This document shows, in pieces, positions 25,629 through 36,424 of a DNA stretch of 64,000 nt. The DNA lies in NCBI RefSeq assembly GCF_000743535.1, contig NZ_AVCJ01000012.1, forward strand, positions 283,363-347,362, written 5' to 3'. The translations under genes were made by a program, and so were the position numbers. This DNA is from Arenimonas donghaensis DSM 18148 = HO3-R19. GTDB lineage: Bacteria > Pseudomonadota > Gammaproteobacteria > Xanthomonadales > Xanthomonadaceae. The stretch's first letter is position 1. Every line of letters begins with the position of its first letter. The notes under the pieces are model-generated. The model had not been told where the DNA came from. It saw only the letters and a list, made by a program, of their open reading frames with translations, and searched no databases.

Positions 25629-25634
25629 GGCGGC

Positions 25635-27719
25635 CTATTCGACGCGCAGCGGCTGGCTGTGCAGCATCAGCTGGTTGTCGCCGTTGTAGTAGCGCAGCTC
25701 GTAGTTGCCCGGCGCGTCGGGCAGCTTGATGGTCACCTGGCGCTGGTCGTAGCCCTTGTCGGACTGTACCCGGCGATTGGCGAGCGCCTTGCCGTTGCCG
25801 CCGCGGGCCGCCGGGTCCCAGACCTGCACTTCGTCGTAGCGCGCGCCCGGCCCGGTCCAGGTGACGGTCAGCTGGCTGCCGGCGGCTGCGGCGACAGGCG
25901 CATCGAACGCCACGTCCACCGGCGTCACCTGCAGCGGTTGCTCATGCAGCAGGGACTGGTTGTCGCCGTTGTAGTAGCGCAGTGTGTAATCGCCGGCCTT
26001 GCCGGGCGCGGTGAGCGTGACCTGGCGCTGGTCATAGCCCTTGGCGCTTTGCACGCGCTGGTTGTCGATGACCTTGCCGCTTCCGGCCCGGGCGGCCGGA
26101 TCCCAGACCTGGACCTCGTCGTAACGGGCGCCCGGGCCGGTCCAGGTGACGTCGAAGTCCGAGGCCATGGGCACCGAAGCCGGTGCCTGCAGGGCCACCT
26201 CGACCGCGACCACCCGCAGCGGCACCGACACGAGCTCCTTGTTGTTGTCGCCGTTCCAGTAGCGCAGCGTGTAATCGCCCGGCGTGGCCGGCGCGGTGAG
26301 CGTGACGGTGCGCTGTTCGAAGGTCTTCGCGCTTTGCACGCGCTGGTTGTCGATCACCTTGCCGCTTCCGGCCCGGGCGGACGGATCCCAGACCTGCACC
26401 TCGTCGTACTGGGCACCCGGGCCGGTCCAGGTGACGACGAAGGTGGAGGCCATGTCCACCTGTTCGGGTGCCTGCAGCGCGACTTCGGCGTCGAGCACTT
26501 TCAGCGGCACGGTCGCCAGGACCGCGCTGTTGTGCCCGTTGTAATAACGCAGTTCATAGTCGCCCGGCGTGGCCGGGGCGGTCAGGCTGACGGTTCGCTG
26601 CTCGAAGGTCCTGGCGCTTTGCACGCGCTGGTTGTCGATGACCTTGCCGCGGCCGCCACGCTGGTCGGGCGCGAACACCTGCACTTCGTCGTATTGCTCG
26701 CCCGGGCCGGTCCAGGTGACTTCGAACCGGCTGGCGATGCTCACCTCGGCCGGTGCCACCAGGCCCACTTCGGCTTCGGTGATGGTGATCGGACGAGTGG
26801 CGATGACCTTGCCCTGGGCGCCATGGTAATAGCGCAGCAGGTAATCGCCGGGCTTGGCAGGCGCCACCAGTTCCACCTGCTTCTGGTCGACGCGTTTGTC
26901 GGCGACCACGCGCTGGGCATCGATGACCTTGCCGCGACCGCCGCGTTCGCCAGGCGCGAACACCTGCACGTCGTCGTACTGGTGGGCAGGGCCGGTCCAG
27001 GTGACCCGGATGCGCGAGGACATCGGCGCACTTTCGGGGGCGTCCAGCGTGGCTTCCGGGGCCGGCGGCTCGGGCGGCGCAGCGACGACGGTTTCGGTCA
27101 GCGCCGCGGCCAGCCCGTCGGCGTCATTGGCGGCGAGGTAGCGGCCGCCGGTGTTCTCGGCCAGACAGGCGACCTGCTTGCCTTCTTCGGCGCTGAGCCC
27201 GAATCCGACCACGTGGGCGGTGAAATCCACGCCGGATTCTTCCAGTTCCTTGCCCAGGGCACAGGGGTCGGCCTTGCAGGTCTCCAGGCCGTCGGTGATC
27301 AGGATGACGGTGGCCTTTTGCTCGGTGAAACGGAGCTCCTGGGCCGCACGCGCCACCGATTCGGACAGCGGCGTCATGCCCAGGAACTTCATCTTCGCGG
27401 CGGCCGCGGCGATGTCGGCGGCGCTGCCCGTGCGCACGGGCACCACCAGCTCGATGTCGTCGCAGTTGCCCTTTTCGCGGTGGCCGTAGGCCATCAGCCC
27501 CAGCGCCATGGAATCGGGCGTCTGCTTGAGCACCGTCGCGAGCGTTTCACGGGCGATCTCGAGCTTGGGCTTGCCATTGATCTGGCCCCACATCGAACCC
27601 GAACCATCGAGCACGATGATGGCCTGCTCCTGGGCGGGCCCTTGGGCCTGTGCCAGGCCGGTGGCCAGGCAGAGCAGCGCCAACGGGGGCAACATGGCAC
27701 GACGGGGGGTCCGGGGCAT
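25635..27719 (-). CDS. secreted VWA-domain protein with five tandem beta repeats
   Basis: 694 residues. A Sec leader (about 1-25, ending LAQA) is followed by a von Willebrand A domain at 30-210 with an intact MIDAS DGSGS (38-42) and later TDGLETCK. From residue 223 to the end there are five tandem repeats of about 94 residues, each with the core VTWTGPG-x2-YDEVQVW, then GKVIDNQRVQ, then a GDYxLRYYNGD ending. Units 3 and 4 are most alike. The repeats look like Ig/Fn3-like beta domains. The protein is likely periplasmic or surface-exposed and binds a partner through the MIDAS metal; its role is unknown. The upstream BaiN-like gene ends 64 bp earlier. Confidence 0.9.
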   Translation of the reverse strand: MPRTPRRAMLPPLALLCLATGLAQAQGPAQEQAIIVLDGSGSMWGQINGKPKLEIARETLATVLKQTPDSMALGLMAYGHREKGNCDDIELVVPVRTGSAADIAAAAAKMKFLGMTPLSESVARAAQELRFTEQKATVILITDGLETCKADPCALGKELEESGVDFTAHVVGFGLSAEEGKQVACLAENTGGRYLAANDADGLAAALTETVVAAPPEPPAPEATLDAPESAPMSSRIRVTWTGPAHQYDDVQVFAPGERGGRGKVIDAQRVVADKRVDQKQVELVAPAKPGDYLLRYYHGAQGKVIATRPITITEAEVGLVAPAEVSIASRFEVTWTGPGEQYDEVQVFAPDQRGGRGKVIDNQRVQSARTFEQRTVSLTAPATPGDYELRYYNGHNSAVLATVPLKVLDAEVALQAPEQVDMASTFVVTWTGPGAQYDEVQVWDPSARAGSGKVIDNQRVQSAKTFEQRTVTLTAPATPGDYTLRYWNGDNNKELVSVPLRVVAVEVALQAPASVPMASDFDVTWTGPGARYDEVQVWDPAARAGSGKVIDNQRVQSAKGYDQRQVTLTAPGKAGDYTLRYYNGDNQSLLHEQPLQVTPVDVAFDAPVAAAAGSQLTVTWTGPGARYDEVQVWDPAARGGNGKALANRRVQSDKGYDQRQVTIKLPDAPGNYELRYYNGDNQLMLHSQPLRVE
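25638..27053 (-). repeat. five in-frame repeats of about 282 bp
   Basis: The coding region for residues 223-694 of the VWA protein consists of five consecutive units of about 94 codons. Near-identical DNA blocks recur, for example the segments encoding GKVIDNQRVQS and TWTGPG, especially between units 3 and 4. The pattern indicates internal duplication, with possible unit gain or loss by recombination. Confidence 0.85.
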
Positions 27720-27783
27720 GCGGAAACTCCTGTTTTGCTTGGGTATGCAAGAACTAACGCGAAACGGGCCGCGAATGCGCCAT

Positions 27784-28977
27784 TCAGGCGGCAAGGCCCG
27801 CCGCGTGGCCGCTGGCCCAGGCCCACTGGAAGTTGTAGCCACCCAGCCAGCCGGTGACGTCCACCACTTCGCCGATAAAAAACAGCCCGGGCACGATGTT
27901 CGACTCCATGCGGCTCGAGGACAGACCGTCGGTGTCCACCCCGCCGAGCGTGACTTCGGCCGTGCGGTAGCCCTCGGTGCCGCTGGCCACGATGGGCCAG
28001 TGCGCCAGCTGCCGCGCGATGGCCGGCAGTTCGCCGTGGCTGAACTGCCGCATCGGTTTGCTGGTGAGCCAGGTTTCGCACAGCCGCTGCGCGAATCGCT
28101 TGGGGAAGACATCGGCGAGCACCGTGCGCAGTTCGGCGGCGGGCTGTTCGCGCTGGCGCTCGAGCAGCCAGGCCTGGATGTCGTGTTCCGGCAGCAGGTC
28201 GAGCAGCAGTTCCTTGCCCGGTTCCCAGTAGGAGGACACCTGCAGGATCGCCGGGCCACTGAGGCCACGGTGGGTCACCAGCATGGCATTGTCGAAACGC
28301 GCCTTGCCGCATCGGGCCGACACGTGCACGGACACGCCGGCGAGGTCCGCGTAGTGCTCGAGATGCTTGCCGCTCAGCGTCAGCGGCACCAGGCCGGCGC
28401 GCGTGGGCAGCACGGCGTGGCCGAACTGGCGCGCAAGCTCATAGCCCAGGCCGGTGGCGCCCATCTTCGGGATCGACAGGCCGCCGGTGGCGACGACCAG
28501 CGACGCGGCATCCTGCCTGCCGCGCGAAGTCTGCAGCCTGAAGCCGCCGCCGGGCAGCCCGGCCACCGATTCGATCGTGCAGCTGGTCTCCACGACCACG
28601 CCGGCGTCGGCGCATTCGGCCAGCAGCATGGCCACGATTTGTTTGGACGACTCGTCGCAGAACAGCTGGCCCAGCTCTTTCTCGTGCCAGGCGATGCCGT
28701 GGGCGTCGACCATGTCGATGAAATGTCCGGGTCGGTAGCGCGCCAGCGCCGACTTGCAGAAGTGCGGGTTGGCGGACAGGAAATTGGCCGGGGTCGTGCC
28801 GGTATTGGTGAAGTTGCAGCGGCCACCGCCCGACATCAGGATCTTCTTGCCGCATCGGTTGGCATGCTCGAGCACGCGGACGCGACGTCCCCGGCGCCCC
28901 GCCGTGAGCGCGCACATCAGGCCGGCGGCGCCGCCGCCGATGACCAGTACCTCGGGTTCGGGTCCTGCGAGGCTCAT
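27784..28977 (-). CDS. BaiN/HI0933-type NAD(P)/FAD-dependent oxidoreductase
   Basis: 397 residues of the HI0933/BaiN flavoprotein family (YhiN in E. coli). The N-terminal dinucleotide site VLVIGGGAAGLMCALTAGRRG, then the family-specific NRCGKKILMSGGGRCNFTN block, an internal LVVATGGLSIPKMGATGLGY and the C-terminal GLFFIGEVVDVTGWLGGYNFQWAW are all present. The family includes bile-acid 3-dehydro steroid reductases, but most members are uncharacterised. I chose the ATG at 28977 by family N-terminus; in-frame ATGs at 29007 and 29019 are alternatives, and none has a clear ribosome-binding site. It is divergent from the DUF4349 lipoprotein. Confidence 0.92.
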   Translation of the reverse strand: MSLAGPEPEVLVIGGGAAGLMCALTAGRRGRRVRVLEHANRCGKKILMSGGGRCNFTNTGTTPANFLSANPHFCKSALARYRPGHFIDMVDAHGIAWHEKELGQLFCDESSKQIVAMLLAECADAGVVVETSCTIESVAGLPGGGFRLQTSRGRQDAASLVVATGGLSIPKMGATGLGYELARQFGHAVLPTRAGLVPLTLSGKHLEHYADLAGVSVHVSARCGKARFDNAMLVTHRGLSGPAILQVSSYWEPGKELLLDLLPEHDIQAWLLERQREQPAAELRTVLADVFPKRFAQRLCETWLTSKPMRQFSHGELPAIARQLAHWPIVASGTEGYRTAEVTLGGVDTDGLSSSRMESNIVPGLFFIGEVVDVTGWLGGYNFQWAWASGHAAGLAA

Positions 28978-29075
28978 GGAAGGAAGGTCGGGCGGCGGAA
29001 ACGCCATGATAGCGGGCATGTGCGTCGCCCGAAAATGCGGCTAGTCTTGGCCTGGCATACAGGGGAGGGCGCGCG

Positions 29076-29885
29076 ATGAAACTGGCAAGGATCGTCTGGG
29101 TGACGCTGGTGCTGACGCTGGCCGTCGGCTGTTCCGACACCGGGCAGGACGCCATGGAATCCATGGATGCCGCCGATGCGGCGGGCGCCGCGGCCATGGC
29201 CGGCATGGAGAACGCCCCGGGTGAGTTCCTCGCCTACGAACACCACGCCCGGGTACGCCTGCCCGTAGCCGACATGCCCGAACGGGTCGCCGCGGTTCGC
29301 GCGGCCTGCCTGGGGGGACAACACGGCCAATGCACCGTGCTGGGCGAAGACATCCAATCGGGCCAGTTCCCTTCCGCGTCGCTGGTGCTGAGGGTGGTGC
29401 CCGGCGGCGTCGAGCCCTTGTTGGGCCTGGCCGCCAACGGCGGCGAGCTGGCCCAGCGCAGCACCCGGGCCGAAGACCTGGCGGTGGCCGTGCGCGACAC
29501 CAGCCTGCGCCAGGCCAGGCTGCGGTCCCAGCACGCGCGCCTGCTGGAGTTGATGGCACGCCCGGATGCGCGCGCCGAGGACCTGATCGCGATCACCCGC
29601 GAGCTCGCTGAAATCGAAACGCAGCTGCAGCAGGCCGAACAGGATGCCGCCCAGCAGCAGCATCGCGTCCGCACCAACCTGCTGACGCTGGCGTTCGAAG
29701 CCGACCAGCTGACCACGGCGAGTTCCGAATTGGGACGGACCCTGGGCGACGTGGTGTCGGTGCTGGACCACAGCGCAGCGGTGCTGGTGCTGGTGGTGGT
29801 GGCCCTGCTGCCCTTCCTGGTGCTGGCGCTGGTGGTCTACGTGCTGGTTCGTGCCTGGCGTCGGCGGCGCCGGAGGGTCGGCTGA
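29076..29885 (+). CDS. DUF4349 lipoprotein
   Basis: 269 residues. The leader ends in a lipobox (LAVGC, Cys19). The middle carries the DUF4349 pattern: ARVRLPVADMPERVAAVRAAC, then SLVLRVVPGGVEPLL, then a coiled-coil helix pair rich in Glu/Gln (LAEIETQLQQAEQDAAQQQ), and a final transmembrane segment near 235-260 followed by an Arg-rich cytoplasmic tail. A protein with both a lipobox and a C-terminal membrane helix is typical of this family; its function is not established. The stop overlaps the next start as TGATG. Confidence 0.88.
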   Translation: MKLARIVWVTLVLTLAVGCSDTGQDAMESMDAADAAGAAAMAGMENAPGEFLAYEHHARVRLPVADMPERVAAVRAACLGGQHGQCTVLGEDIQSGQFPSASLVLRVVPGGVEPLLGLAANGGELAQRSTRAEDLAVAVRDTSLRQARLRSQHARLLELMARPDARAEDLIAITRELAEIETQLQQAEQDAAQQQHRVRTNLLTLAFEADQLTTASSELGRTLGDVVSVLDHSAAVLVLVVVALLPFLVLALVVYVLVRAWRRRRRRVG

Positions 29886-30553
29886 TGGCGGCCCGGCGCT
29901 GGCTGCTGGGCTGCCTGCTGACGCTGCTGGTCCTGCTCGTGCTGGCCGTGGCGACCTGGTGGTTCGTGCTGCGGCCGATGTGGAACGCCGGTGTCGAAGG
30001 TGCGAAGACCTGGATCAGTGCGGTCGACCTGGGCGACGACATCGTCAACCAGGCGCCCTACGAGCCGCCGGCGGACGGCCGCATGACCGCGGCCCAGGTC
30101 GAGTCCTTCGTGCGGGTGCAACAGGTGGTGGCCGCCGAAATGGGGCCCGACCTGGCGCGCCTGGCGCACCAGAGCCAGGCCGCGGCCAGCGAACACGCCA
30201 GCGGCAGGCGCGAACCGACGATCCAGGACCTGGGCAACGTGTTCGGGGAGGCCTCGGGGCTGCTGTCCAGGGTGCGCGCCGCACAGGCGCGCGGCGTCAA
30301 CCAGGTCGGCATGTCGCGCGAGGAATACGCCTGGGTGCGCCGGCAGTCGCTGGCGGCGATGTCCGAACTGCTGCCGGTGCCCGATGCCGGCACCGTCGCC
30401 GGCATGGCCGGCCTGCCTGGCCTGCCGGCCTTCAAGGGGCCGGACGCGGACGACGAAGTGGCGTTGGCGGCGGCCCGGCACAACGCCGAGCTGCTGCGCC
30501 CGCACCTGCCGCTGCTGCACCAGACCCTGGGGGCGATGCCGGCCCTGCCCTGA
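29885..30553 (+). CDS. membrane-anchored protein of unknown function
   Basis: 222 residues with a single N-terminal transmembrane helix (about 5-28: LLGCLLTLLVLLVLAVATWW) and a helical periplasmic domain. Features of the domain are the acidic VDLGDDIVNQAPYE, a long amphipathic stretch around FVRVQQVVAAEMGPDLARL, and VGMSREEYAWVRRQSLAAM. I do not recognise the family. It is coupled to the DUF4349 lipoprotein by TGATG, so the two probably act together in the envelope. Confidence 0.75.
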   Translation: MAARRWLLGCLLTLLVLLVLAVATWWFVLRPMWNAGVEGAKTWISAVDLGDDIVNQAPYEPPADGRMTAAQVESFVRVQQVVAAEMGPDLARLAHQSQAAASEHASGRREPTIQDLGNVFGEASGLLSRVRAAQARGVNQVGMSREEYAWVRRQSLAAMSELLPVPDAGTVAGMAGLPGLPAFKGPDADDEVALAAARHNAELLRPHLPLLHQTLGAMPALP

Positions 30554-30559
30554 GCGGGC

Positions 30560-32416
<1,857 letters not shown>

Positions 32417-32584
32417 GGGAGGTCCGTTGGAATTCGGGGTGCTTCGCATTCCGGCACACCACGGACACGAAGAAGGCGCGCGGATTGTACCCCAAGTGGC
32501 CTGCAAACGCCTGAACCGCTTCGGTATTGCGGCCCGGGAGCATTGCCGGAATCATGGTGCTCCCGCCCCGACCGGAGAACGACC

Positions 32585-33382
32585 ATGCGTCCCATCCGCT
32601 CCAGCCTAGCCCTCGCCGCGGTTTTCGCCGCACTTGCCGGCGGTTGCGCCACCACCCCGACCGGCCGCAGCCAGCTGATCCTGGTCGACGATTCGGCGAT
32701 GGACCGCATGGGCGCCAGCGCCTTCGACCAGATCAAGACCAGCGGCCGCCTGGCCAACGACCCGGCGGCCAACCGCTACGTGCGCTGCGTGGCCGAGGCC
32801 CTTGTGCGGGTCCTGCCCACCCACGAGCGCCAGCAGGCCTGGGAGGTGGTGGTCATCCAGGACGACAGCCCGAACGCCTTCGCCCTGCCCGGTGGCAAGG
32901 TCGGCGTGCACACGGGCCTGTTCAAGGTCGCCACCAACCAGGACCAGCTGGCCGCGGTGATCGGCCACGAAATGGGCCACATGGCCTCGCGCCACGCCGC
33001 CGAACGGGTCTCGCAGCGTTATGCCGCCGATGCCGCGTTGCAGGCGCTCAATGCCGCCACCGGCGGCGAGCGCCAGCAGTTGCTGGGCCTGTTGGGCGTG
33101 GGTGCGCAGGCCGGCGTCCTGCTGCCGTTCTCGCGCCAGCACGAGGTCGAGGCGGACGTGCTCGGCCAGCGTTACATGGCCCTGGCCGGCTTCAACCCCG
33201 AAGGCGCGCCTGCGGTGTGGGAAAACATGATTCGCGCCACCAGCGGCAACCGCCCGCCGGCATGGCTCTCGACCCATCCGGACCCAGCGCAGCGCGTGCA
33301 GTCGCTGCGCGCGTCGGCGCCCGGGCTCATGGCCACCTACCAGCAGGCCCGCGCGGCAGGCCGCAATCCCAACTGCCGCTGA
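32585..33382 (+). CDS. M48 family metalloprotease lipoprotein
   Basis: 265 residues. A lipobox ALAGGC gives Cys21 as the lipidation site. The M48 zinc motif HEMGHMASRH near residue 127 and the downstream third-ligand segment HEVEADVLGQRYM are intact, placing it with LoiP/YcaL-like envelope proteases that degrade misfolded outer-membrane proteins. The C-terminal STHPDPAQRVQSLR is also typical. It is followed 21 bp later by hemJ on the same strand. Confidence 0.95.
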   Translation: MRPIRSSLALAAVFAALAGGCATTPTGRSQLILVDDSAMDRMGASAFDQIKTSGRLANDPAANRYVRCVAEALVRVLPTHERQQAWEVVVIQDDSPNAFALPGGKVGVHTGLFKVATNQDQLAAVIGHEMGHMASRHAAERVSQRYAADAALQALNAATGGERQQLLGLLGVGAQAGVLLPFSRQHEVEADVLGQRYMALAGFNPEGAPAVWENMIRATSGNRPPAWLSTHPDPAQRVQSLRASAPGLMATYQQARAAGRNPNCR

Positions 33383-33403
33383 CCCGGCGAGGACACCGAC
33401 CCC

Positions 33404-33820
33404 ATGTACCTTTGGACCAAGCTGTTCCACGTATTGTTCGTCATTGCCTGGATGGCGACGGTCTTCTACCTGCCGCGCTTCCTGGTGAACCTGGCCGAGG
33501 TGGGCGAACAGCCGGCGGTGCGCGAGCGCCTGGCGCTGATGGGCAAGCGCCTGTACCGGTTCGGCCACGTGATGTTCGGCATCGCCTTCGTGCTGGGGCT
33601 CACCCTGTGGATGCACTTCGACCGGTCGGGCGGCTGGCTGCACGCGAAGCTGACGGTGGTGGCGCTGATGCTGGCGCACTTCATCATCACCGGCCGCTGG
33701 CTCAAGCGTGCCGCCGCGGGCGGCGCGCTGCCTTCGCCCACCACCCTGCGCTGGTACAACGAAATCCCGCTGCTGCTGACCATCGCCATCCTATGGCTGG
33801 TCTACTTCAAGCCCTTCTGA
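33404..33820 (+). CDS. hemJ: HemJ-type protoporphyrinogen oxidase (CopD/HemJ family)
   Basis: 138 residues with four hydrophobic helices. The family blocks are LFHVLFVIAWMATVFYLPRFLV at the start (conserved His and Arg), WLHAKLTVVALMLAHFIITGRWL, and the C-terminal RWYNEIPLLLTIAILWLVYFKPF-like ending that ends most HemJ proteins. HemJ oxidises protoporphyrinogen IX to protoporphyrin IX in haem synthesis at the inner membrane. The protein might instead be annotated as a CopD-like protein. It has normal length and follows the M48 gene by 21 bp. Confidence 0.82.
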   Translation: MYLWTKLFHVLFVIAWMATVFYLPRFLVNLAEVGEQPAVRERLALMGKRLYRFGHVMFGIAFVLGLTLWMHFDRSGGWLHAKLTVVALMLAHFIITGRWLKRAAAGGALPSPTTLRWYNEIPLLLTIAILWLVYFKPF

Positions 33821-33874
33821 GCCTTCCACAGCCAAGCCCCATTCACAGGACGTTTCTGCCGACGGGTTGCAGGG

Positions 33875-34948
33875 TCAGGCGCGGCGGCGCTGGTGCAGTT
33901 CCCGCCAGGCGACGACGGCCAGGGTGATGGCGGTCAGCGGGATGACGACCGTGCGCATCACCCAGGTGTATTCGTCCAGGCTGGCGTGGTCCTGGGCCCA
34001 GAGCACCAGGTAGGTCACGTAGAACGCGTAGTAGGCCAGGAACAGCGCGCCTTCCCAGCGCGCGATCAGGTGGCCGGTGAAGAGCACGGGCAGGCAGGCC
34101 AGTGAAACGGCGAACATCACCGGCAGGTCGAAGGCCAGCAGTGCCGACGGAACGCCCAGGCCGTCCGGCGCCACCAGGGCGCTGAAGCCCAGCACGCAGA
34201 CCAGGTTGAAGATGCAGCTGCCCATCACGTTGCCCACCGCGATGTCGCGTTCGCCGCGCGCCGCGGCAATCACCGACGTCGCCACTTCCGGAAGCCCGGT
34301 GCCGGCGGACACGATGGTCAGGCCGATCACCATCGGGCTGACGCCGAGCAGCGTCGCGAACTCGATCGCCGCCTGCACCATCCAGCGCGAGCCGGCCACC
34401 AGCATCACCAGGCCCACGACCATCAGCAGCAGCTGCACCCAGAGCTTGGACAGCAGCGGCGAGTCGGCCCCGGTCACCAGCCCGTCCTCGAGTTCGGCGG
34501 GTGGCGACGTGCGGCCGATGCGGTAGAGCAGGCCCGTGTAGGCCAGCAGCAGGGCGACCAGGACCGCGCCATCGAGGAAGGAAATCTCGCGGTCTAGCGA
34601 CATCCAGCCCACCAGCAGGCACAGGCCGACCAGGATCGGCACTTCCTGGCGCACCAGCTGCCGGTCGACGACCAGCGGCGCCACCAGGGCCGACAGGCCC
34701 AGGATGAAAAGCACGTTGAAGATGTTGCTGCCGACCACGTTGCCCAGGGCCAGGTCGGTTTGCCCGTCCAGCGCCGCCATCACCGAGATGGCCAGCTCCG
34801 GTGCGCTGGTGCCGAACGACACCACCGTCAGGCCGACGACCAGGGGCGCGATGCCCAGCGACAGGGACAGGCGCGAGGCGCCACGAACCATCAGATCGGC
34901 GCCCAGGATCAGCAGCGCCAGGCCAACGAGGAAGAGCAGGATCGTCAT
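33875..34948 (-). CDS. calcium/sodium antiporter (YrbG/CaCA family)
   Basis: 357 residues with about ten transmembrane helices and the two inverted alpha repeats of the CaCA superfamily: FGTSAPELAISVMAAL in the first half and SAGTGLPEVATSVIAAARG in the second, each carrying the ion-coordinating Glu and the GNV(V/M)GS(N/C)IFN motif. It is an inner-membrane exchanger of Na+ or Ca2+. It is divergent from the dicarboxylate symporter. Confidence 0.94.
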   Translation of the reverse strand: MTILLFLVGLALLILGADLMVRGASRLSLSLGIAPLVVGLTVVSFGTSAPELAISVMAALDGQTDLALGNVVGSNIFNVLFILGLSALVAPLVVDRQLVRQEVPILVGLCLLVGWMSLDREISFLDGAVLVALLLAYTGLLYRIGRTSPPAELEDGLVTGADSPLLSKLWVQLLLMVVGLVMLVAGSRWMVQAAIEFATLLGVSPMVIGLTIVSAGTGLPEVATSVIAAARGERDIAVGNVMGSCIFNLVCVLGFSALVAPDGLGVPSALLAFDLPVMFAVSLACLPVLFTGHLIARWEGALFLAYYAFYVTYLVLWAQDHASLDEYTWVMRTVVIPLTAITLAVVAWRELHQRRRA

Positions 34949-35070
34949 GGGGGCTCCAGGGTCGGGCCGTCATTATCGCGCAACGATGTGTTCCTGCCGG
35001 TGACGAAGTGGGTGACCCGGGCCCCGGCCGCCGCTATGTTCGGCACTTGATCCCCCGTCTGGTCGAGCCC

Positions 35071-36345
35071 ATGGCCCTGGTGAACCGCTGGTTCCGCATT
35101 CCCTTCTGGCAGCGCGTGCTGGCCGGCTTCGTGCTGGGCGCCCTGGCCGGCTGGCTGATGGGCGAGGCCGCCGGGACCTGGTTGCAGCCCCTGGGCAGCC
35201 TGTACGTGACGATGATCAAGATGATCGCGACGCCGCTGGTGTTCTTCGCGGTGATCAACGCCGTCTCCAGCCTGGTCGGGCAGGAGTCGATCGCCGCCCT
35301 GGGCGGCCGCACCTTCCTGTGGTTCGCGCTGACGGCGGCCCTTGCCGTGGTGGTCGGCCTGGGCACGGGCTGGCTGATGCAGCCGGGCGCGGGGCTGGGC
35401 GAGCTGGCGATGGCGCCCGACTACCAGGTCCGGGAGGTGCCCGGGCCGGTGCAGGTGCTGCTGGACGTGGTGCCGGCCAATCCGTTCCGGGCGCTGGCCG
35501 ATGGCCAGATCCTGCAGGTGATCTTTTTCGCCGGCCTGCTGGGCTTCGCCCTGGTGAAGCTGGGGCGCCGGACGCTGCGGCTGCGCAAGCTCGCCGGCGA
35601 GGCCAGCGAGCTGATGATCCAGGTCACGCGCTTCGTGCTCGAGTTCACGCCGATCGGCACCTTCGGCCTGATCGGCGCCCTGGTCGGCACCTATGGCTTC
35701 GAGCGGCTGCTGCCGCTGGGCGGCTTCGTGCTGGCCATCTACCTGGCCTGCGCGGTGCACATCGTGGTGGTCTATGGCGGCCTGCTCGCGGCCCACGGCC
35801 TGAGCCCGCTGAAGTTTTTCCGCGGCGCCGCGCCGGCGATGCAGGTGGCGTTCGCGACTTCGTCCAGCTTCGCCGCGTTGCCGGCGGCGCTGCGGGCGAC
35901 CGTGCACAACCTGGGCGTGAAGCCCGAGTACGCCGCCTTCGCGGTGCCGCTGGGCGCCAGCATCAAGATGGACGGCTGTGGTGCGATCTTCCCCGCGCTC
36001 ACCTCGGTGTTCATCGCCCAGTATTTCGGCATCGAGCTCAGCCTCACCCAGTACTTCATCATCCTGCTCGCCTCGGTGCTCGGCAGCTTCGGCACCGCCG
36101 GCGTGCCGGGCACGGCGGTGGTGATGGCGACAGTGGTGCTCAGTTCGGCCGGCCTGCCACTGGAGGGCCTGGGGTACCTGATCGCCATCGACCGCATCCT
36201 GGACATGATGCGGACCATGACCAACGTCACGGGCCAGATGCTGGTGCCGGTGCTGGTGGCGCGCGAGAAGGGCCTGCTGGACCTCGATGCCTACCGCAAC
36301 GCCGGCAGCAACCTGGGCATGGAGGCGGGCGAAGCCGGGCGATGA
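35071..36345 (+). CDS. dicarboxylate/amino acid:cation symporter (DAACS)
   Basis: 424 residues with about eight helices plus two re-entrant hairpins. The DAACS signatures are TSSSFAALPAALRATV, VPLGASIKMDGCGAIFPALTSVFIAQYFGI and GSFGTAGVPGTAVVMATVVLSSAGLPLEGL, with the late DRILDMMRTMTNVTGQ binding-site helix. It transports acidic amino acids or C4-dicarboxylates with cations. I chose the ATG at 35071; a TTG at 35047 would add eight residues. Confidence 0.94.
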   Translation: MALVNRWFRIPFWQRVLAGFVLGALAGWLMGEAAGTWLQPLGSLYVTMIKMIATPLVFFAVINAVSSLVGQESIAALGGRTFLWFALTAALAVVVGLGTGWLMQPGAGLGELAMAPDYQVREVPGPVQVLLDVVPANPFRALADGQILQVIFFAGLLGFALVKLGRRTLRLRKLAGEASELMIQVTRFVLEFTPIGTFGLIGALVGTYGFERLLPLGGFVLAIYLACAVHIVVVYGGLLAAHGLSPLKFFRGAAPAMQVAFATSSSFAALPAALRATVHNLGVKPEYAAFAVPLGASIKMDGCGAIFPALTSVFIAQYFGIELSLTQYFIILLASVLGSFGTAGVPGTAVVMATVVLSSAGLPLEGLGYLIAIDRILDMMRTMTNVTGQMLVPVLVAREKGLLDLDAYRNAGSNLGMEAGEAGR

Positions 36346-36424
36346 CGGCTTCGTTACCTTCGCCACGGGGCCGTGGCCGGGCCAGGCGCTAATCTGCCCG
36401 CTTGCCCCGGAAGCGAGTTCCCCG

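Noticed and set aside
25638..27053. Tandem DNA repeats considered as a CRISPR array or satellite.
   Set aside because: Units are about 282 bp, in frame and encode a repeated protein domain; no short spaced repeats.
28980..29019. Upstream in-frame ATGs (29007, 29019) as the true start of the BaiN-like gene.
   Set aside because: They would add atypical residues before the FAD motif; kept as alternatives because no start has a good ribosome-binding site.
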